A DNA stretch of 64,000 nucleotides from Streptomyces tendae (GTDB lineage Bacteria > Actinomycetota > Actinomycetes > Streptomycetales > Streptomycetaceae): the NCBI RefSeq assembly GCF_014650435.1, contig NZ_BMUY01000004.1, forward strand, positions 62,001 through 126,000. Reading direction: 5' to 3'. Below the pieces are notes generated by a model, which did not search any database, was not told where the DNA came from, and saw only the letters and a list, made by a program, of their open reading frames with translations. The translations under genes and the position numbers were made by a program. Positions 44,309-52,243 of this stretch are shown here, in pieces (position 1 is the stretch's first letter; each line of letters begins with the position of its first letter).

Positions 44309-44348
44309 GGGTCCGTCCTCCCGCCACGGGGGTCGGGAGGACGGACCC
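44309..44348. terminator. Strong bidirectional terminator hairpin
   Basis: A perfect 15-bp stem, GGGTCCGTCCTCCCG (44309-44323) against CGGGAGGACGGACCC (44334-44348), with a 10-base loop. It lies exactly between the convergent secreted-protein gene (ends 44287) and TPR gene (ends 44394). It has no U-run on either side, as expected in Streptomyces. Confidence 0.85.
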
Positions 44349-44393
44349 GTATCGGTCGCACCGGGGGCTCCTTGCTCGGAGCCGGCGGACACG

Positions 44394-45728
44394 TCAGAGG
44401 AAGCGGGAGCTGGAGACCGGTCCCGCGGACGACAGACCGGCCCGGTCGGCCCGCAGCCAGGTGTCGCGGACGGCGGACACGAAGTCGGTGAGTCCGCCGA
44501 CCGGGTCGGCGGGTGCCGAGCCGTCCCCCTCGTCAGGCGTGGCGTCGGCAGCCAGGATGTCCGCGGCGATCTCCTCCTCCGGCCTGCCGTCGGGCGCGCC
44601 GCACTCCACGTCGCCGTCCTCGCCGGCCCGCAGCTGCCCCTCCCAGGGCGCCGTCGCCGACTGGTGCAGCAGGGTGGCGCTGTCCGCGGTGACCACCGGT
44701 GGGTCGGTCCAGTTGCTCGCGTGTTCGTGCAGGATCTGGCCCGGCGTCCGCTCGTGGAGCCGGTCGAGCATCCCGGGGCCCTGCTCGGCGTCGGCCACCT
44801 TCGTCAGGTCGTACGCGACGACGAGCGTGTCCTCGCGGTCGGGTGCGAAGGGCTGCGCCGGCAGGTCCAGCAGTCGGGCCGCCGCGAGTCCGAGGATGCG
44901 GCTGTCCCGGTCGGGCAGGAGGGACACCGACGTGGGATCCGCTCCGGCGGCGTCGAGGACCGCCTTCAGTCGCACCAGTCCGCGCAAGCACTGGTCGTGG
45001 GTGTCCTGCAGCCAGGCGTACCGTCCGGTCATCCCGGCGTCGAACCCGTACGGGGACAGGGTGGTGAGCACGGTTCCGCCGATGACGTACTGCCAGCCCC
45101 GCAGATCCGTGGTGTCGAGCGGGCTCGCCCCTGCGACCCCGGCGGCCCGCTCCAGCATCGCGCGCTGGCGGGCCCGCGCGGGCAGCCACATCGCCTCCTG
45201 CGGATCGGACAGCCGCGCGTCGTGCCGGCGGGCCAGGGCGAGGTCGCCGGCCATGACGGCGTTGAAGACCAGCAGATAGCGGTCCGGCCAGTCGAGGAGT
45301 CCGCTCTCGTGGGCGACGAGCGCGTCGACGGCCTCGCGGTGCCGGCCCTCGCGCTCGTACGCCGCAACCAGTTCCCGCAGGATCCCCGCGGCGTCCGGCG
45401 CCTGCCGCAGCGCCTCACGCAGGGCGGGTATCGCCAGGTGGGGCACGCCGCGCTCGATGCACGCGTACCCGAAGTCGTAGAGGACGGGGGCCTTCGGGGC
45501 TCGGGCGGCCAGGGCGTCGGATGCGACACGCAGATCGTCGAAGCCGGCGCTTTCGGCGGCCCGGGCCACCACGAGGGCCAGCTCGTCGAGCGGCAGGTCG
45601 TCAGTGCCGTGCCGCAACTGGCGCAGGGCGCCCGGGACGTCACCCTCGTCAAGGGCCTGCCATGCCTGGAGGAGTTCGGGAGTCTTCGGGCGGCGATTCC
45701 TGCGCGAGAACATGCCTCGGATCTTCAC
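44394..45728 (-). CDS. TPR-repeat protein of unknown function
   Basis: A 444-residue soluble protein. The N-terminal 160 residues form degenerate tetratricopeptide helices ('LLQAWQALDEGDVPGALRQL', 'APVLYDFGYACIERGVPHLA', 'AGILRELVAAYEREGRHREA'). The C-terminal part ('RGWQYVIGGTVLTTLSPYGF', 'LLPDRDSRILGLAAARLLDL', 'DTLVVAYDLTKVADAEQGPG') is a conserved actinobacterial region without a named enzyme activity. The last 70 residues are acidic and probably disordered. GTG at 45728 has AGGAGG 10 bases upstream; an ATG five codons later is the alternative. It is divergent from the YghA-like SDR. A scaffold role is likely from the TPRs; nothing more specific is supported. Confidence 0.75.
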   Translation of the reverse strand: MKIRGMFSRRNRRPKTPELLQAWQALDEGDVPGALRQLRHGTDDLPLDELALVVARAAESAGFDDLRVASDALAARAPKAPVLYDFGYACIERGVPHLAIPALREALRQAPDAAGILRELVAAYEREGRHREAVDALVAHESGLLDWPDRYLLVFNAVMAGDLALARRHDARLSDPQEAMWLPARARQRAMLERAAGVAGASPLDTTDLRGWQYVIGGTVLTTLSPYGFDAGMTGRYAWLQDTHDQCLRGLVRLKAVLDAAGADPTSVSLLPDRDSRILGLAAARLLDLPAQPFAPDREDTLVVAYDLTKVADAEQGPGMLDRLHERTPGQILHEHASNWTDPPVVTADSATLLHQSATAPWEGQLRAGEDGDVECGAPDGRPEEEIAADILAADATPDEGDGSAPADPVGGLTDFVSAVRDTWLRADRAGLSSAGPVSSSRFL

Positions 45729-45847
45729 CGATGGTCCGCCTCCTCCTCAACCGCATTACGCGGGTGGGCCCGAGCGGGTTTGCAGGGGGGCTCCTGTGGG
45801 ATACCCGACTGCCGAGCGTGCCCCACGTCCTCAGGAGGCTCATGAGC

Positions 45848-46759
45848 ATGCAGAACAATGACCGGACCGCAGGCACCGACCCGCAGACCGACGCCGAGCC
45901 GAAGCCGCCCTACCCCAAGCAGCGGCAGCAGGCCCCGGGCCTGGAGCGTGACATGCGCCCACGGCCGCGCTACGAGGCGAAGCGCTACCGTGCGGCGGAC
46001 AAGCTCCGCGGCAAGGTCGCACTCGTCACCGGCGGTGACTCGGGCATCGGTCGCGCCGTCGCGCTGCTGTATGCGCGCGAGGGCGCGGACGTGGCCATCG
46101 TGTACCTGCCCGAGGAGCAACCGGACGCCGAGGAGACCTGCGACGCGGTGCGGGCCGTCGGGCAGAGGTGCCTGCTCCTGCCCGGCGATCTCGCCGACGC
46201 CGCCTTCTGCCGGGAGACGGTCGAGCGGACCGTACGGGAACTGGGCGGCCTGAACATCCTGGTGAACAACGCGGCACATCTGAACAGCCAGACCGACCTG
46301 TCCCAGCTCAGCTTCGAGGACTGGGACAGGTCGTTCAAGGTCAACGTGTACGCCTACTTCCACCTGGTGCAGGCCGCACGCCCGCACCTTCGGGCCGGCG
46401 ACGCGATCATCGCCACCGCCTCGGAAGAAGCGCTCCGGGGCAGCGACACCATGATGGACTACGGGGCCTCCAAGGCCGCGCTGGTCAACTTCACCAAGTC
46501 CATCGCCCAGCATCTCGCCAAGGACGGCATCCGCGCGAACGTGGTCGCGCCCGGCCCCACCTGGACGGTGCTGAACGTCGCCGACCCGAACATGCCGCAG
46601 GAAGGTCTGGCCCACCTCGGCACCGAGGGCCCGCTCGCGCGTGTCGCGCAGCCGGAGGAGATCGCGCCGGTGTACGTGTACCTGGCCTCCGACGCCGACT
46701 CCAGCTTCACCGTCGGCGAGATCATCGCCGTCACCGGCGGCATCACCACCACCGACTGA
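45848..46759 (+). CDS. YghA-like SDR family oxidoreductase
   Basis: A 303-residue SDR with the N-terminal extension typical of the YghA/YdaD/GsiB-associated group: 'KPPYPKQRQQAPGLERDMRP' precedes 'GKVALVTGGDSGIGRAVALL'. Then come 'GGLNILVNNAAHLNSQTDLS' and the active site 'AIIATASEEAL ... MDYGASKAALVNFTKSIA' (Ser, Tyr, Lys). NADP(H) is the likely cofactor. Members are commonly stress-induced glucose/aldehyde dehydrogenase-like enzymes. AGGAGG (45833-45838) is 9 bases from ATG 45848 and only 3 from ATG 45842, so I prefer 45848. GTTT (45778-45781) and GGGATA 16 bases later loosely resemble a SigB-type promoter, which would fit a stress role. Confidence 0.92.
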   Translation: MQNNDRTAGTDPQTDAEPKPPYPKQRQQAPGLERDMRPRPRYEAKRYRAADKLRGKVALVTGGDSGIGRAVALLYAREGADVAIVYLPEEQPDAEETCDAVRAVGQRCLLLPGDLADAAFCRETVERTVRELGGLNILVNNAAHLNSQTDLSQLSFEDWDRSFKVNVYAYFHLVQAARPHLRAGDAIIATASEEALRGSDTMMDYGASKAALVNFTKSIAQHLAKDGIRANVVAPGPTWTVLNVADPNMPQEGLAHLGTEGPLARVAQPEEIAPVYVYLASDADSSFTVGEIIAVTGGITTTD

Positions 46760-46845
46760 CCGGGCGCCGCGCGCGGCTGATGGACGTGTGAGAGGTATCG
46801 GGCGGTGGGGTTCCGGAAGGGCCCGTTGACGGCTTCCGCCCTGTC

Positions 46846-47778
46846 TCAGTCGTCGTCGGTGATGAAGGCGGTCAGCGCGGCAGCGACGGCATCGGGCTGT
46901 TCATCGGGGATGAAGTGTCCTGCGCCGGGCACGACGATGCCGGTGGCGCGGTCGGCCCAGGGCCTGATGGACGCCGCCATGTCGGGGATGGAACCGTCGC
47001 TGCCGGAGATCCCCAGCACCGGGACCGTCAGGCGCTGTTGTGCCAGCACTTGGTGGTTCTTCCGCGCCGACTCGGCTGCGTCCCGGTAGTAGGCAAGGGA
47101 TGCCCGGAGACCGCCGTCGGCGGCCACGGACGCGGCGTACTGCTCGATCTCCGCGTCGTCGAAGGTGTCGCAGGAGAGGGACTTGGCCTTCAGGAACCAG
47201 CCGACGTACTCCCGTTCGCGGCCGGCGAGCAGTGTCTCGGGCAGGTCGGGCACGAGGTGGAAGGCGAAGTGCCAGGTCTTCCACGCCTGTTCGGGGTCGG
47301 TCGGAATGGCGTCGGGGAGTGTGATGCCCGGGATGCCGGCGTCGAGCAGCGCCAGGCCGCGCAACCGACTTGGGTGCTTCAGGGCGAGGGAGAAGGCGAC
47401 CCACGCGCCGATGTCGTGGGCGACCAGCCAGTACGTCGAGACTCCGAGCGCCTCGACCGCCGCGTGGACGTGCGCGGCGACCGTGTGCGTGTCGTAGCTG
47501 ACGTCCGGGCGCTCGGAGTGGCCCTGGCCCGGCAGGTCGATCGCGACGACCCGGCATCGGACGGCCAGCTTCGGCATCACCTTGCGCCATGCCCACCAGG
47601 TCTGCGGGAACCCGGCGAGCAGCACGACGGCCGGGCCGTCCGGCCGACCGCCCTCCACCGCGTGGAGCCGGACGCCGTCCGCGTCGATCCAGCGGTGGGT
47701 GAATCCGGCCAGGTCGGGCAGCGGCAGGTCGCGGACCGGGTTGCCGGGGACGCGCGGGGCGCTTGCGGGGTCATGCAT
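46846..47778 (-). CDS. Alpha/beta hydrolase, epoxide hydrolase-like
   Basis: A 310-residue alpha/beta hydrolase. The oxyanion motif is 'LLAGFPQTWWAWRKVMPKLA', the nucleophile elbow 'WLVAHDIGAWVAFSLALKHP' has Asp (H-D-I-G-A) as in epoxide hydrolases and dehalogenases, and the late 'SDGSIPDM' and 'VPGAGHFIPDEQPDAV' carry the acid and catalytic His. A cap domain sits between. It should open epoxides or cleave a C-halogen or ester bond; the Asp nucleophile favours the first two. ATG at 47778 follows GGAGG by 6 bases. A 16-codon open frame starts at the edge of the palindrome upstream and overlaps this start. It is controlled by the divergent TetR gene. Confidence 0.92.
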   Translation of the reverse strand: MHDPASAPRVPGNPVRDLPLPDLAGFTHRWIDADGVRLHAVEGGRPDGPAVVLLAGFPQTWWAWRKVMPKLAVRCRVVAIDLPGQGHSERPDVSYDTHTVAAHVHAAVEALGVSTYWLVAHDIGAWVAFSLALKHPSRLRGLALLDAGIPGITLPDAIPTDPEQAWKTWHFAFHLVPDLPETLLAGREREYVGWFLKAKSLSCDTFDDAEIEQYAASVAADGGLRASLAYYRDAAESARKNHQVLAQQRLTVPVLGISGSDGSIPDMAASIRPWADRATGIVVPGAGHFIPDEQPDAVAAALTAFITDDD

Positions 47779-47821
47779 GACTTTCCTCCACTGATCGGGC
47801 GACATGTCCGGCCGCCCTCAT
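47771..47821 (-). CDS. 16-codon leader ORF overlapping hydrolase start
   Basis: The left arm of the 62-bp palindrome ends with an ATG on the minus strand (47821-47819), the mirror of the TetR start. It opens the frame MRAAGHVARSVEESHA, stopping at TGA 47773-47771, just past the hydrolase ATG at 47778. Predicted -10 TAGGGT lies 6 bases upstream of this ATG, so the hydrolase transcript would begin exactly on it. Its translation could feed ribosomes to the hydrolase through the internal GGAGG. It may instead be a chance frame created by the symmetry. Confidence 0.4.
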   Translation of the reverse strand: MRAAGHVARSVEESHA

Positions 47822-47880
47822 GTCTGCACCCTAACTCATCTTGAACTATCTGGTTCAAGATGAGTTAGGGTGCAGACATG
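47819..47880. promoter_or_regulatory. Perfect 62-bp palindrome with two mirror-image promoters (TetR operator)
   Basis: Two 28-bp arms (47819-47846 and 47853-47880) are exact reverse complements around TATCTG. Each strand reads TTGAAC, 19 bases, TAGGGT, 6 bases, ATG: on plus 47841-47846, 47866-47871 and the TetR ATG; on minus the mirror positions and the ATG of the leader frame. The two promoters overlap back to back, each -35 lying inside the other's spacer region. The central TTGAAC-TATCTG-GTTCAA is the probable TetR-dimer site, so one bound dimer would shut off both genes. Both transcripts should be leaderless. Confidence 0.85.
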
Positions 47881-48468
47881 GCAGGCAAGAAGCAGTTCGA
47901 CGTCGCCACGGCGCTGGATGCCGCGATGATCCAGTTCTGGCGGGCCGGTTACGCGGACACGTCGGTGGACGACCTGTCCCGGGCGACGGGACTCAACCGC
48001 AGCTCCATCTACTCCTCCCTCGGCGACAAGGACACCCTCTTCCTGCGCTGCCTGGAGCGCTACAGCACGCGCTACGGGGACAAGTACGACGCCGCGCTGT
48101 CCGGCGCCGCCGACCGGCCCCTGGCAGCCGCACGGGCGTTCTTCGACGTCACGCTGGAGCGCATCGCGGACCCCGGCCTGCCCGACGGATGCCTGGTGGC
48201 CCAGACCGTCATGGCGACTCCGGTACTGAGCGCGGCCGTCGCGGCGCGTGCACGGGAGGCGATCGGCCTCCAGCACACCCGGCTACGGGACGCGCTCAAG
48301 GCCGGCCGACTGCACGACGGGGCGGCCGACTCCTTCGCCGCCCACCTCGCGGCCGTGAACCAGTCGCTCGCCGTGATGAGCAGAGCCGGAACGAGCACGG
48401 AGCAGCTGCGCGCCGTCGTCGACGTGGCCCTCGGCGCACTCGCGCAGAGTCTCGGCGCGCGGGACTGA
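47878..48468 (+). CDS. TetR family transcriptional regulator
   Basis: A 196-residue TetR protein. The N-terminal HTH is 'VATALDAAMIQFWRAGYADT' with 'SVDDLSRATGLNRSSIYSSL' and 'GDKDTLFLRCLERY'; the ligand domain begins near 65 and includes 'DGCLVAQTVMATPVL', typical of the TetR_C_6/YxaF-like branch. The ATG is the last triplet of the 62-bp palindrome, and -10 TAGGGT lies 6 bases upstream, so the mRNA is predicted to be leaderless. It is divergent from the epoxide-hydrolase-like gene and should repress it and itself through the central dyad. Confidence 0.93.
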   Translation: MAGKKQFDVATALDAAMIQFWRAGYADTSVDDLSRATGLNRSSIYSSLGDKDTLFLRCLERYSTRYGDKYDAALSGAADRPLAAARAFFDVTLERIADPGLPDGCLVAQTVMATPVLSAAVAARAREAIGLQHTRLRDALKAGRLHDGAADSFAAHLAAVNQSLAVMSRAGTSTEQLRAVVDVALGALAQSLGARD

Positions 48469-48486
48469 GACGCTCCGACGGCTGCC

Positions 48487-50277
48487 CTATCCCCTGCGCC
48501 GGGGGGCCGGCGGGGCGCCGACCTTCCGTACGGCGTCGGCTATCCAGGCCATGGCCTCGGGCACGTCGTAGTTGCCGGCGTGCGGCTGGTTCCAGGCGAG
48601 CCGGTAGTCGAGGTTCGTGACCTGCTTGTCGGCTGCCAGCGCCCGGTCGAGGTTGACCGAGACGGTGAACGCGGTGTCCCGGTCGCGGGTGCCGTGGCGG
48701 ACGTACCAGTTCGGTGCGGTGTCGGCGCGGGTGCCGACGAAGTCCATCGGGTTGATCAGGTGGACCTGGTCGTCGACAGTGGCGCTCTGCTTCGCGGTGT
48801 ACTGCTTCCAGGTCAGCCCGGTGTCGTCGAGGCCGCTGCCGTCGCCCGCGACGTCGTTGTGGCTCCAGCCGTATTCCGTGTAGTTCAGGTACTCCTGGGT
48901 CGGCGGGCCGAAGAGGTTGGTCTCGGTGCGGCCGGCGGTGTTCCCGTTGACGCCCACGGCGTCGAAGGCGGGGGTCGTCTTGAGCGTGGCCTGGGTGGCG
49001 ACGAAGGCGAGGTACCTCGTCATGTCGACGGAGCGGACCTTGCCGGTGGCGGTGTCGACGTCGATCCAGTCGTTGACGTACGACTTGGTGGCGGGCGGGC
49101 CGCCGGACGTGATCTCGAAGGTGCCGCCCAGCGGGGGGATCGTGTGCGCGGGATCGGCCTCGAGGTAGGTCTCGGCGGAGCGGACTACCTCCTTCTCGAT
49201 GGTGTCGAGCAGGGTGGCGGCGGTGAGCCGGGTGCCGTCGGGGTTGCGCAGCCCCAGGCTCCTCTCGTATGCCGCGAAGCGCTCCGCGATCGCCGCGGCG
49301 TCGGCGGGTGAGGGGTTGGAGCCGGTGGCGTCGCGCGTACCGAGGACGTTGTAGAGCCACTCGTAGACGATGTCGGCGTTGCCGAGGTCGGTGATCGGAC
49401 AGTACGCGTTGACGGCGAAGACGTCGTCGCGCAGTGTGCTGCGGCCCTTGGCGTCGATGCCGGCGGCGCCGATCGCGGCGAGGTGGGGGGCGTACTCGGC
49501 GCTGTTGCCGGACGCGCCCAGGATCGACGCCAGCGCGCCGCCGCCGCTGGTGCCGTTGACGACGATCCGCTCGGCGCTGCCGGGCATCGCGGCGTCGTTG
49601 AGGCGCAGATAGCGCACGGCCGCCTTGGCGTCGACCGCGGCCGCGGGGGCCTTGCCGGGGGACGAGCCGTCGGCGCCGACCAGCCCACGGCTGCGGTTGG
49701 CGACGTCGACGAAGACGTATCCGGCCTTCAGTGCGGCGCCGACGTTGCTGGTCGAGCTGTCGTAGGAGGCGCCCTCGGTTACGCCGGCCTTGACGTAACT
49801 GGCCATCCAGCCGCTGTTGTTCACCGCGAAGTACACCGGCGTCCGCTGGTCGCCGAAGGCACTCTCGGGGACGAAGACGTTCATGCCCTGGTAGCCGCAG
49901 GCCGTGTTGGAGATCGTGGTGGTGCCGCCACCGGGCCCGCCGGGCTGCTGGGCCGCCGCCGCGACCGGGTTCGCGACGTAGCAGATCTCCTTGTACCAGC
50001 GCACGTTCACCGGCCGGTCGTCCACCGTGACGGTGATCGTGGTGTACGCGGAGGAGTCGAAGTCCAGCTCGGCGTCCTCCGGGTCCGCGGCGTGACCGCG
50101 GCCGGCGGAGGGCGCTGCCAGTGCGACGGAGGTCGGCATCGCCACCGTCGCGAGGACCAGGGAACTCGCGAGCGCCACGCTCCTCAGGAGGCGGTCGCGG
50201 GACGCGGGGCGGCCTGTGCCTTTCCCCGCCGGGTGAGTGAAGGCGTCACGTCCGAAAGACGCAGAGAGCCTCTGCAT
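48487..50277 (-). CDS. Secreted tannase (subtype B) family esterase
   Basis: A 596-residue protein with a Sec-type signal ('RDRLLRSVALASSLVLATVA' and cleavage near ALA-AP). The catalytic elbow is 'IVVNGTSGGGALASILGAS' (G-T-S-G-G). Typical subtype B tannase regions are 'WYKEICYVANPV', 'QGMNVFVPESAF', 'YCPITDLGNADIVYEWLYNV', 'GVNGNTAGRTETNLFG' and 'NWYVRHGTRDRDTAFTVSVN', the last supplying the catalytic Asp/His part. It should cleave galloyl esters or related depsides in plant polyphenols. ATG at 50277 has GAGGGGAG before it. It lies downstream of the carotenoid oxygenase on the same strand, 139 bases away. The call is secure; the exact substrate is open. Confidence 0.88.
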   Translation of the reverse strand: MQRLSASFGRDAFTHPAGKGTGRPASRDRLLRSVALASSLVLATVAMPTSVALAAPSAGRGHAADPEDAELDFDSSAYTTITVTVDDRPVNVRWYKEICYVANPVAAAAQQPGGPGGGTTTISNTACGYQGMNVFVPESAFGDQRTPVYFAVNNSGWMASYVKAGVTEGASYDSSTSNVGAALKAGYVFVDVANRSRGLVGADGSSPGKAPAAAVDAKAAVRYLRLNDAAMPGSAERIVVNGTSGGGALASILGASGNSAEYAPHLAAIGAAGIDAKGRSTLRDDVFAVNAYCPITDLGNADIVYEWLYNVLGTRDATGSNPSPADAAAIAERFAAYERSLGLRNPDGTRLTAATLLDTIEKEVVRSAETYLEADPAHTIPPLGGTFEITSGGPPATKSYVNDWIDVDTATGKVRSVDMTRYLAFVATQATLKTTPAFDAVGVNGNTAGRTETNLFGPPTQEYLNYTEYGWSHNDVAGDGSGLDDTGLTWKQYTAKQSATVDDQVHLINPMDFVGTRADTAPNWYVRHGTRDRDTAFTVSVNLDRALAADKQVTNLDYRLAWNQPHAGNYDVPEAMAWIADAVRKVGAPPAPRRRG

Positions 50278-50416
50278 GGGTCTCCCCTCATCGAGCACCG
50301 AGTGCTTCGCCCAAGGCCCCGGGACCGAGGCGTGACGCACGCTACAAGAGTGTTGACAATATGCCCAGCAATCTCGCAGACAACTTCTCGCCCCTGGTCG
50401 GGGACGGCGCCGCTGC

Positions 50417-51931
50417 TCAGGCGTCCGCGATCCAGCTGCCGTGGAATCCCAGCGGTACCCGGCCGGGCAGCTGGATGCGGGCCAATGGGTGGCCGCCGAA
50501 GTCCTGGGCCGAGAGGATCACCAGGTCGGTCGCGCCGCGGTCGGGGTCGTTCACGTACGACAGGACGTAGCCGTCGTCCTCGTCCCGCGCTCCGCGTCGC
50601 GGGACGAACACCGGCTCGCTGACCGCCGCGCCGCCGGGGAACCGATGGAGCTGCCTGCGGCCCCGCAACATGTCGTGCTTCACCAGGTAGTTGCCGAGCT
50701 TCTCGTCCGGGCAGGCCCCGTCGACGGCCTCGTACGCACGCCACATCTCGGCCGCGCTCGCGGTGTAGGCATAGCGGTGCCGTCGGGCGACCAGGGACTC
50801 GTTGATGCGAGGGAATTCCTGCGGACGGTCGTCCAGCCGCGTGCTGCGGACCCGGTCCGCGCGCAGGTCGATCGTCCATCGGTCGAGCGTCGGGGATCCG
50901 GTCGCGGTGGGTCCGCCCATGCCCCGCCCGGCGGCGTGGAACGGCGCGGGGAATCCGATGTACTCCACCACCACGGTGTCGCCGTGGTCGTAGGCGTTGA
51001 GGGTGTGCGAGTAGTACACGGGGTCGATCTCGAACCAGCGCGTGGTGCCGCCACCGCGCGGCAGCAGTCCGATCCGCATGGGGTGGCTGTCGTTCCACAC
51101 GTACGGCACGATCGCGCCGGCCTCCGCGGCGGCACCGTCGAAGGTGATCGGCACGTCCACGATCACCACGTACTTCTCGGTGAGCGCGAAGTCGTGCATC
51201 ATCGGCGCGTCCGCGACGGGGATCCGCGTGGCCGGCCCTGCCCTGCCGGTTCGATCGATCACGATGTGACGCACGTGGTCCCAGGTGGGGTAGTACGCGA
51301 TCGCGTGCAGTTCGTCGGCCGCCTCGTCGTACTTGGTGTGCGCGGCAAGGGCGCCGTTGAGCGTGGAGCGGAAGTCGTACGGGCCCACGGTGCCCAGTTC
51401 GCCGTCCAGTTCGTACGGCAGCGGCCCGCCTTCCTGCATCGCCAGGATGCGGCCCTTGTACGGGATCACGTGCGTGTTGCACGCGAAGTCGTCCGGCGGC
51501 ACCCGGCCCGGGTAGGTCTCACCCAGCTTCGCCGTCACCTGCGAGGACCGCACCCAGCGGTTGCGGTACCACTCCGCGCGCCCGCCGCGCAGCCGGACGC
51601 CGTGCACCATTCCGTCACCGATCATCCAGTGGTGTGCGCGGACGTCCTCGACGCCGAGGGCGTTCGGTCCGTTGCGCAGGTAACGGCCGTCCAGGTCGTG
51701 CGGGATGCGGCCGACGACGTCGAGGCCGAAGGTGGTCAGCTCCTCGGTGACCGGCGCGAAGGCGCCCTCCAGGAACGGGACCGCCCCGGTCGCGCCGCTT
51801 CTCGGTGCTCGGCAACTCGCCTGCGCCTCGGCCCTGAGGAAGCCGGGCCCGAGGCCGCTCCCCACCACACTGCCCGCTGCCGCGACCGCGGCGCCCTTGA
51901 GGAGTGTGCGCCTCGTGTGACTGGCCATCAT
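50417..51931 (-). CDS. Tat-secreted carotenoid oxygenase (carotenoid cleavage dioxygenase family)
   Basis: A 504-residue protein with a Tat leader (TRRTLLKGAAVAAAGS). The seven-bladed propeller has the four iron-binding His: 'ALAAHTKYD' near 198, 'DAPMMHDFALTEKY' near 246, 'YYSHTLNAYD' near 309 and 'PLGFHGSWIADA' near 498. 'GRYLRNGPNA' near 83 and 'MIGDGMVHGVRL' near 103 are further hallmarks. It should oxidatively cleave a C=C bond in a carotenoid, stilbene or lignin-derived styrene, apparently outside the cytoplasm, which is uncommon for the family. The start is ATG at 51931, or the adjacent ATG. It is divergent from the FG-GAP protein. Confidence 0.92.
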   Translation of the reverse strand: MMASHTRRTLLKGAAVAAAGSVVGSGLGPGFLRAEAQASCRAPRSGATGAVPFLEGAFAPVTEELTTFGLDVVGRIPHDLDGRYLRNGPNALGVEDVRAHHWMIGDGMVHGVRLRGGRAEWYRNRWVRSSQVTAKLGETYPGRVPPDDFACNTHVIPYKGRILAMQEGGPLPYELDGELGTVGPYDFRSTLNGALAAHTKYDEAADELHAIAYYPTWDHVRHIVIDRTGRAGPATRIPVADAPMMHDFALTEKYVVIVDVPITFDGAAAEAGAIVPYVWNDSHPMRIGLLPRGGGTTRWFEIDPVYYSHTLNAYDHGDTVVVEYIGFPAPFHAAGRGMGGPTATGSPTLDRWTIDLRADRVRSTRLDDRPQEFPRINESLVARRHRYAYTASAAEMWRAYEAVDGACPDEKLGNYLVKHDMLRGRRQLHRFPGGAAVSEPVFVPRRGARDEDDGYVLSYVNDPDRGATDLVILSAQDFGGHPLARIQLPGRVPLGFHGSWIADA

Positions 51932-52243
51932 GCTTGCCCGTTCCGTGGGTCGGTGTCCGGCTGTGACCGGATTCGTGGTGACGGTTCAACCCTCCTCCGT
52001 GGTCGCCGGTGAAGCAGGTGGTCCAGGTCCCGGATCAGGAGGGGTGCTGGCACCACCGCCGGGCCGCCGTGTCGGGGTCGTCGGCCGAACGACGAGAAGG
52101 CGGTGCGCCGACCGTCGGCCGTGATCGTGGCGGAAGGGCGCGTACAACCTTCGACGGCCTGGGGATGTCTATTCGGTGAACGCAGCACGGTCCGTGGCTC
52201 CGCCCGGCAGCCGTGGGCATTCCCAGAGCAGGGAGGTCCTCCC
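51932..52243. other. Divergent intergenic region, carotenoid oxygenase / FG-GAP gene
   Basis: About 310 bases with no supported gene; frames are open in several phases but without SD or homology. No extended dyad or convincing -35/-10 pair was identified. It must contain the promoters of both divergent secreted-protein genes. Confidence 0.45.

Noticed and set aside
46765..46777. GCCGCGCGCGGC as a terminator after the YghA-like SDR gene.
   Set aside because: A 12-bp self-complementary GC run has no loop and is frequent by chance in this genome.
47819..47880. The long palindrome as a terminator or an insertion-sequence end.
   Set aside because: It lies between divergent starts, not after genes, and its content is two promoters ending at start codons; no transposase or target duplication is present.
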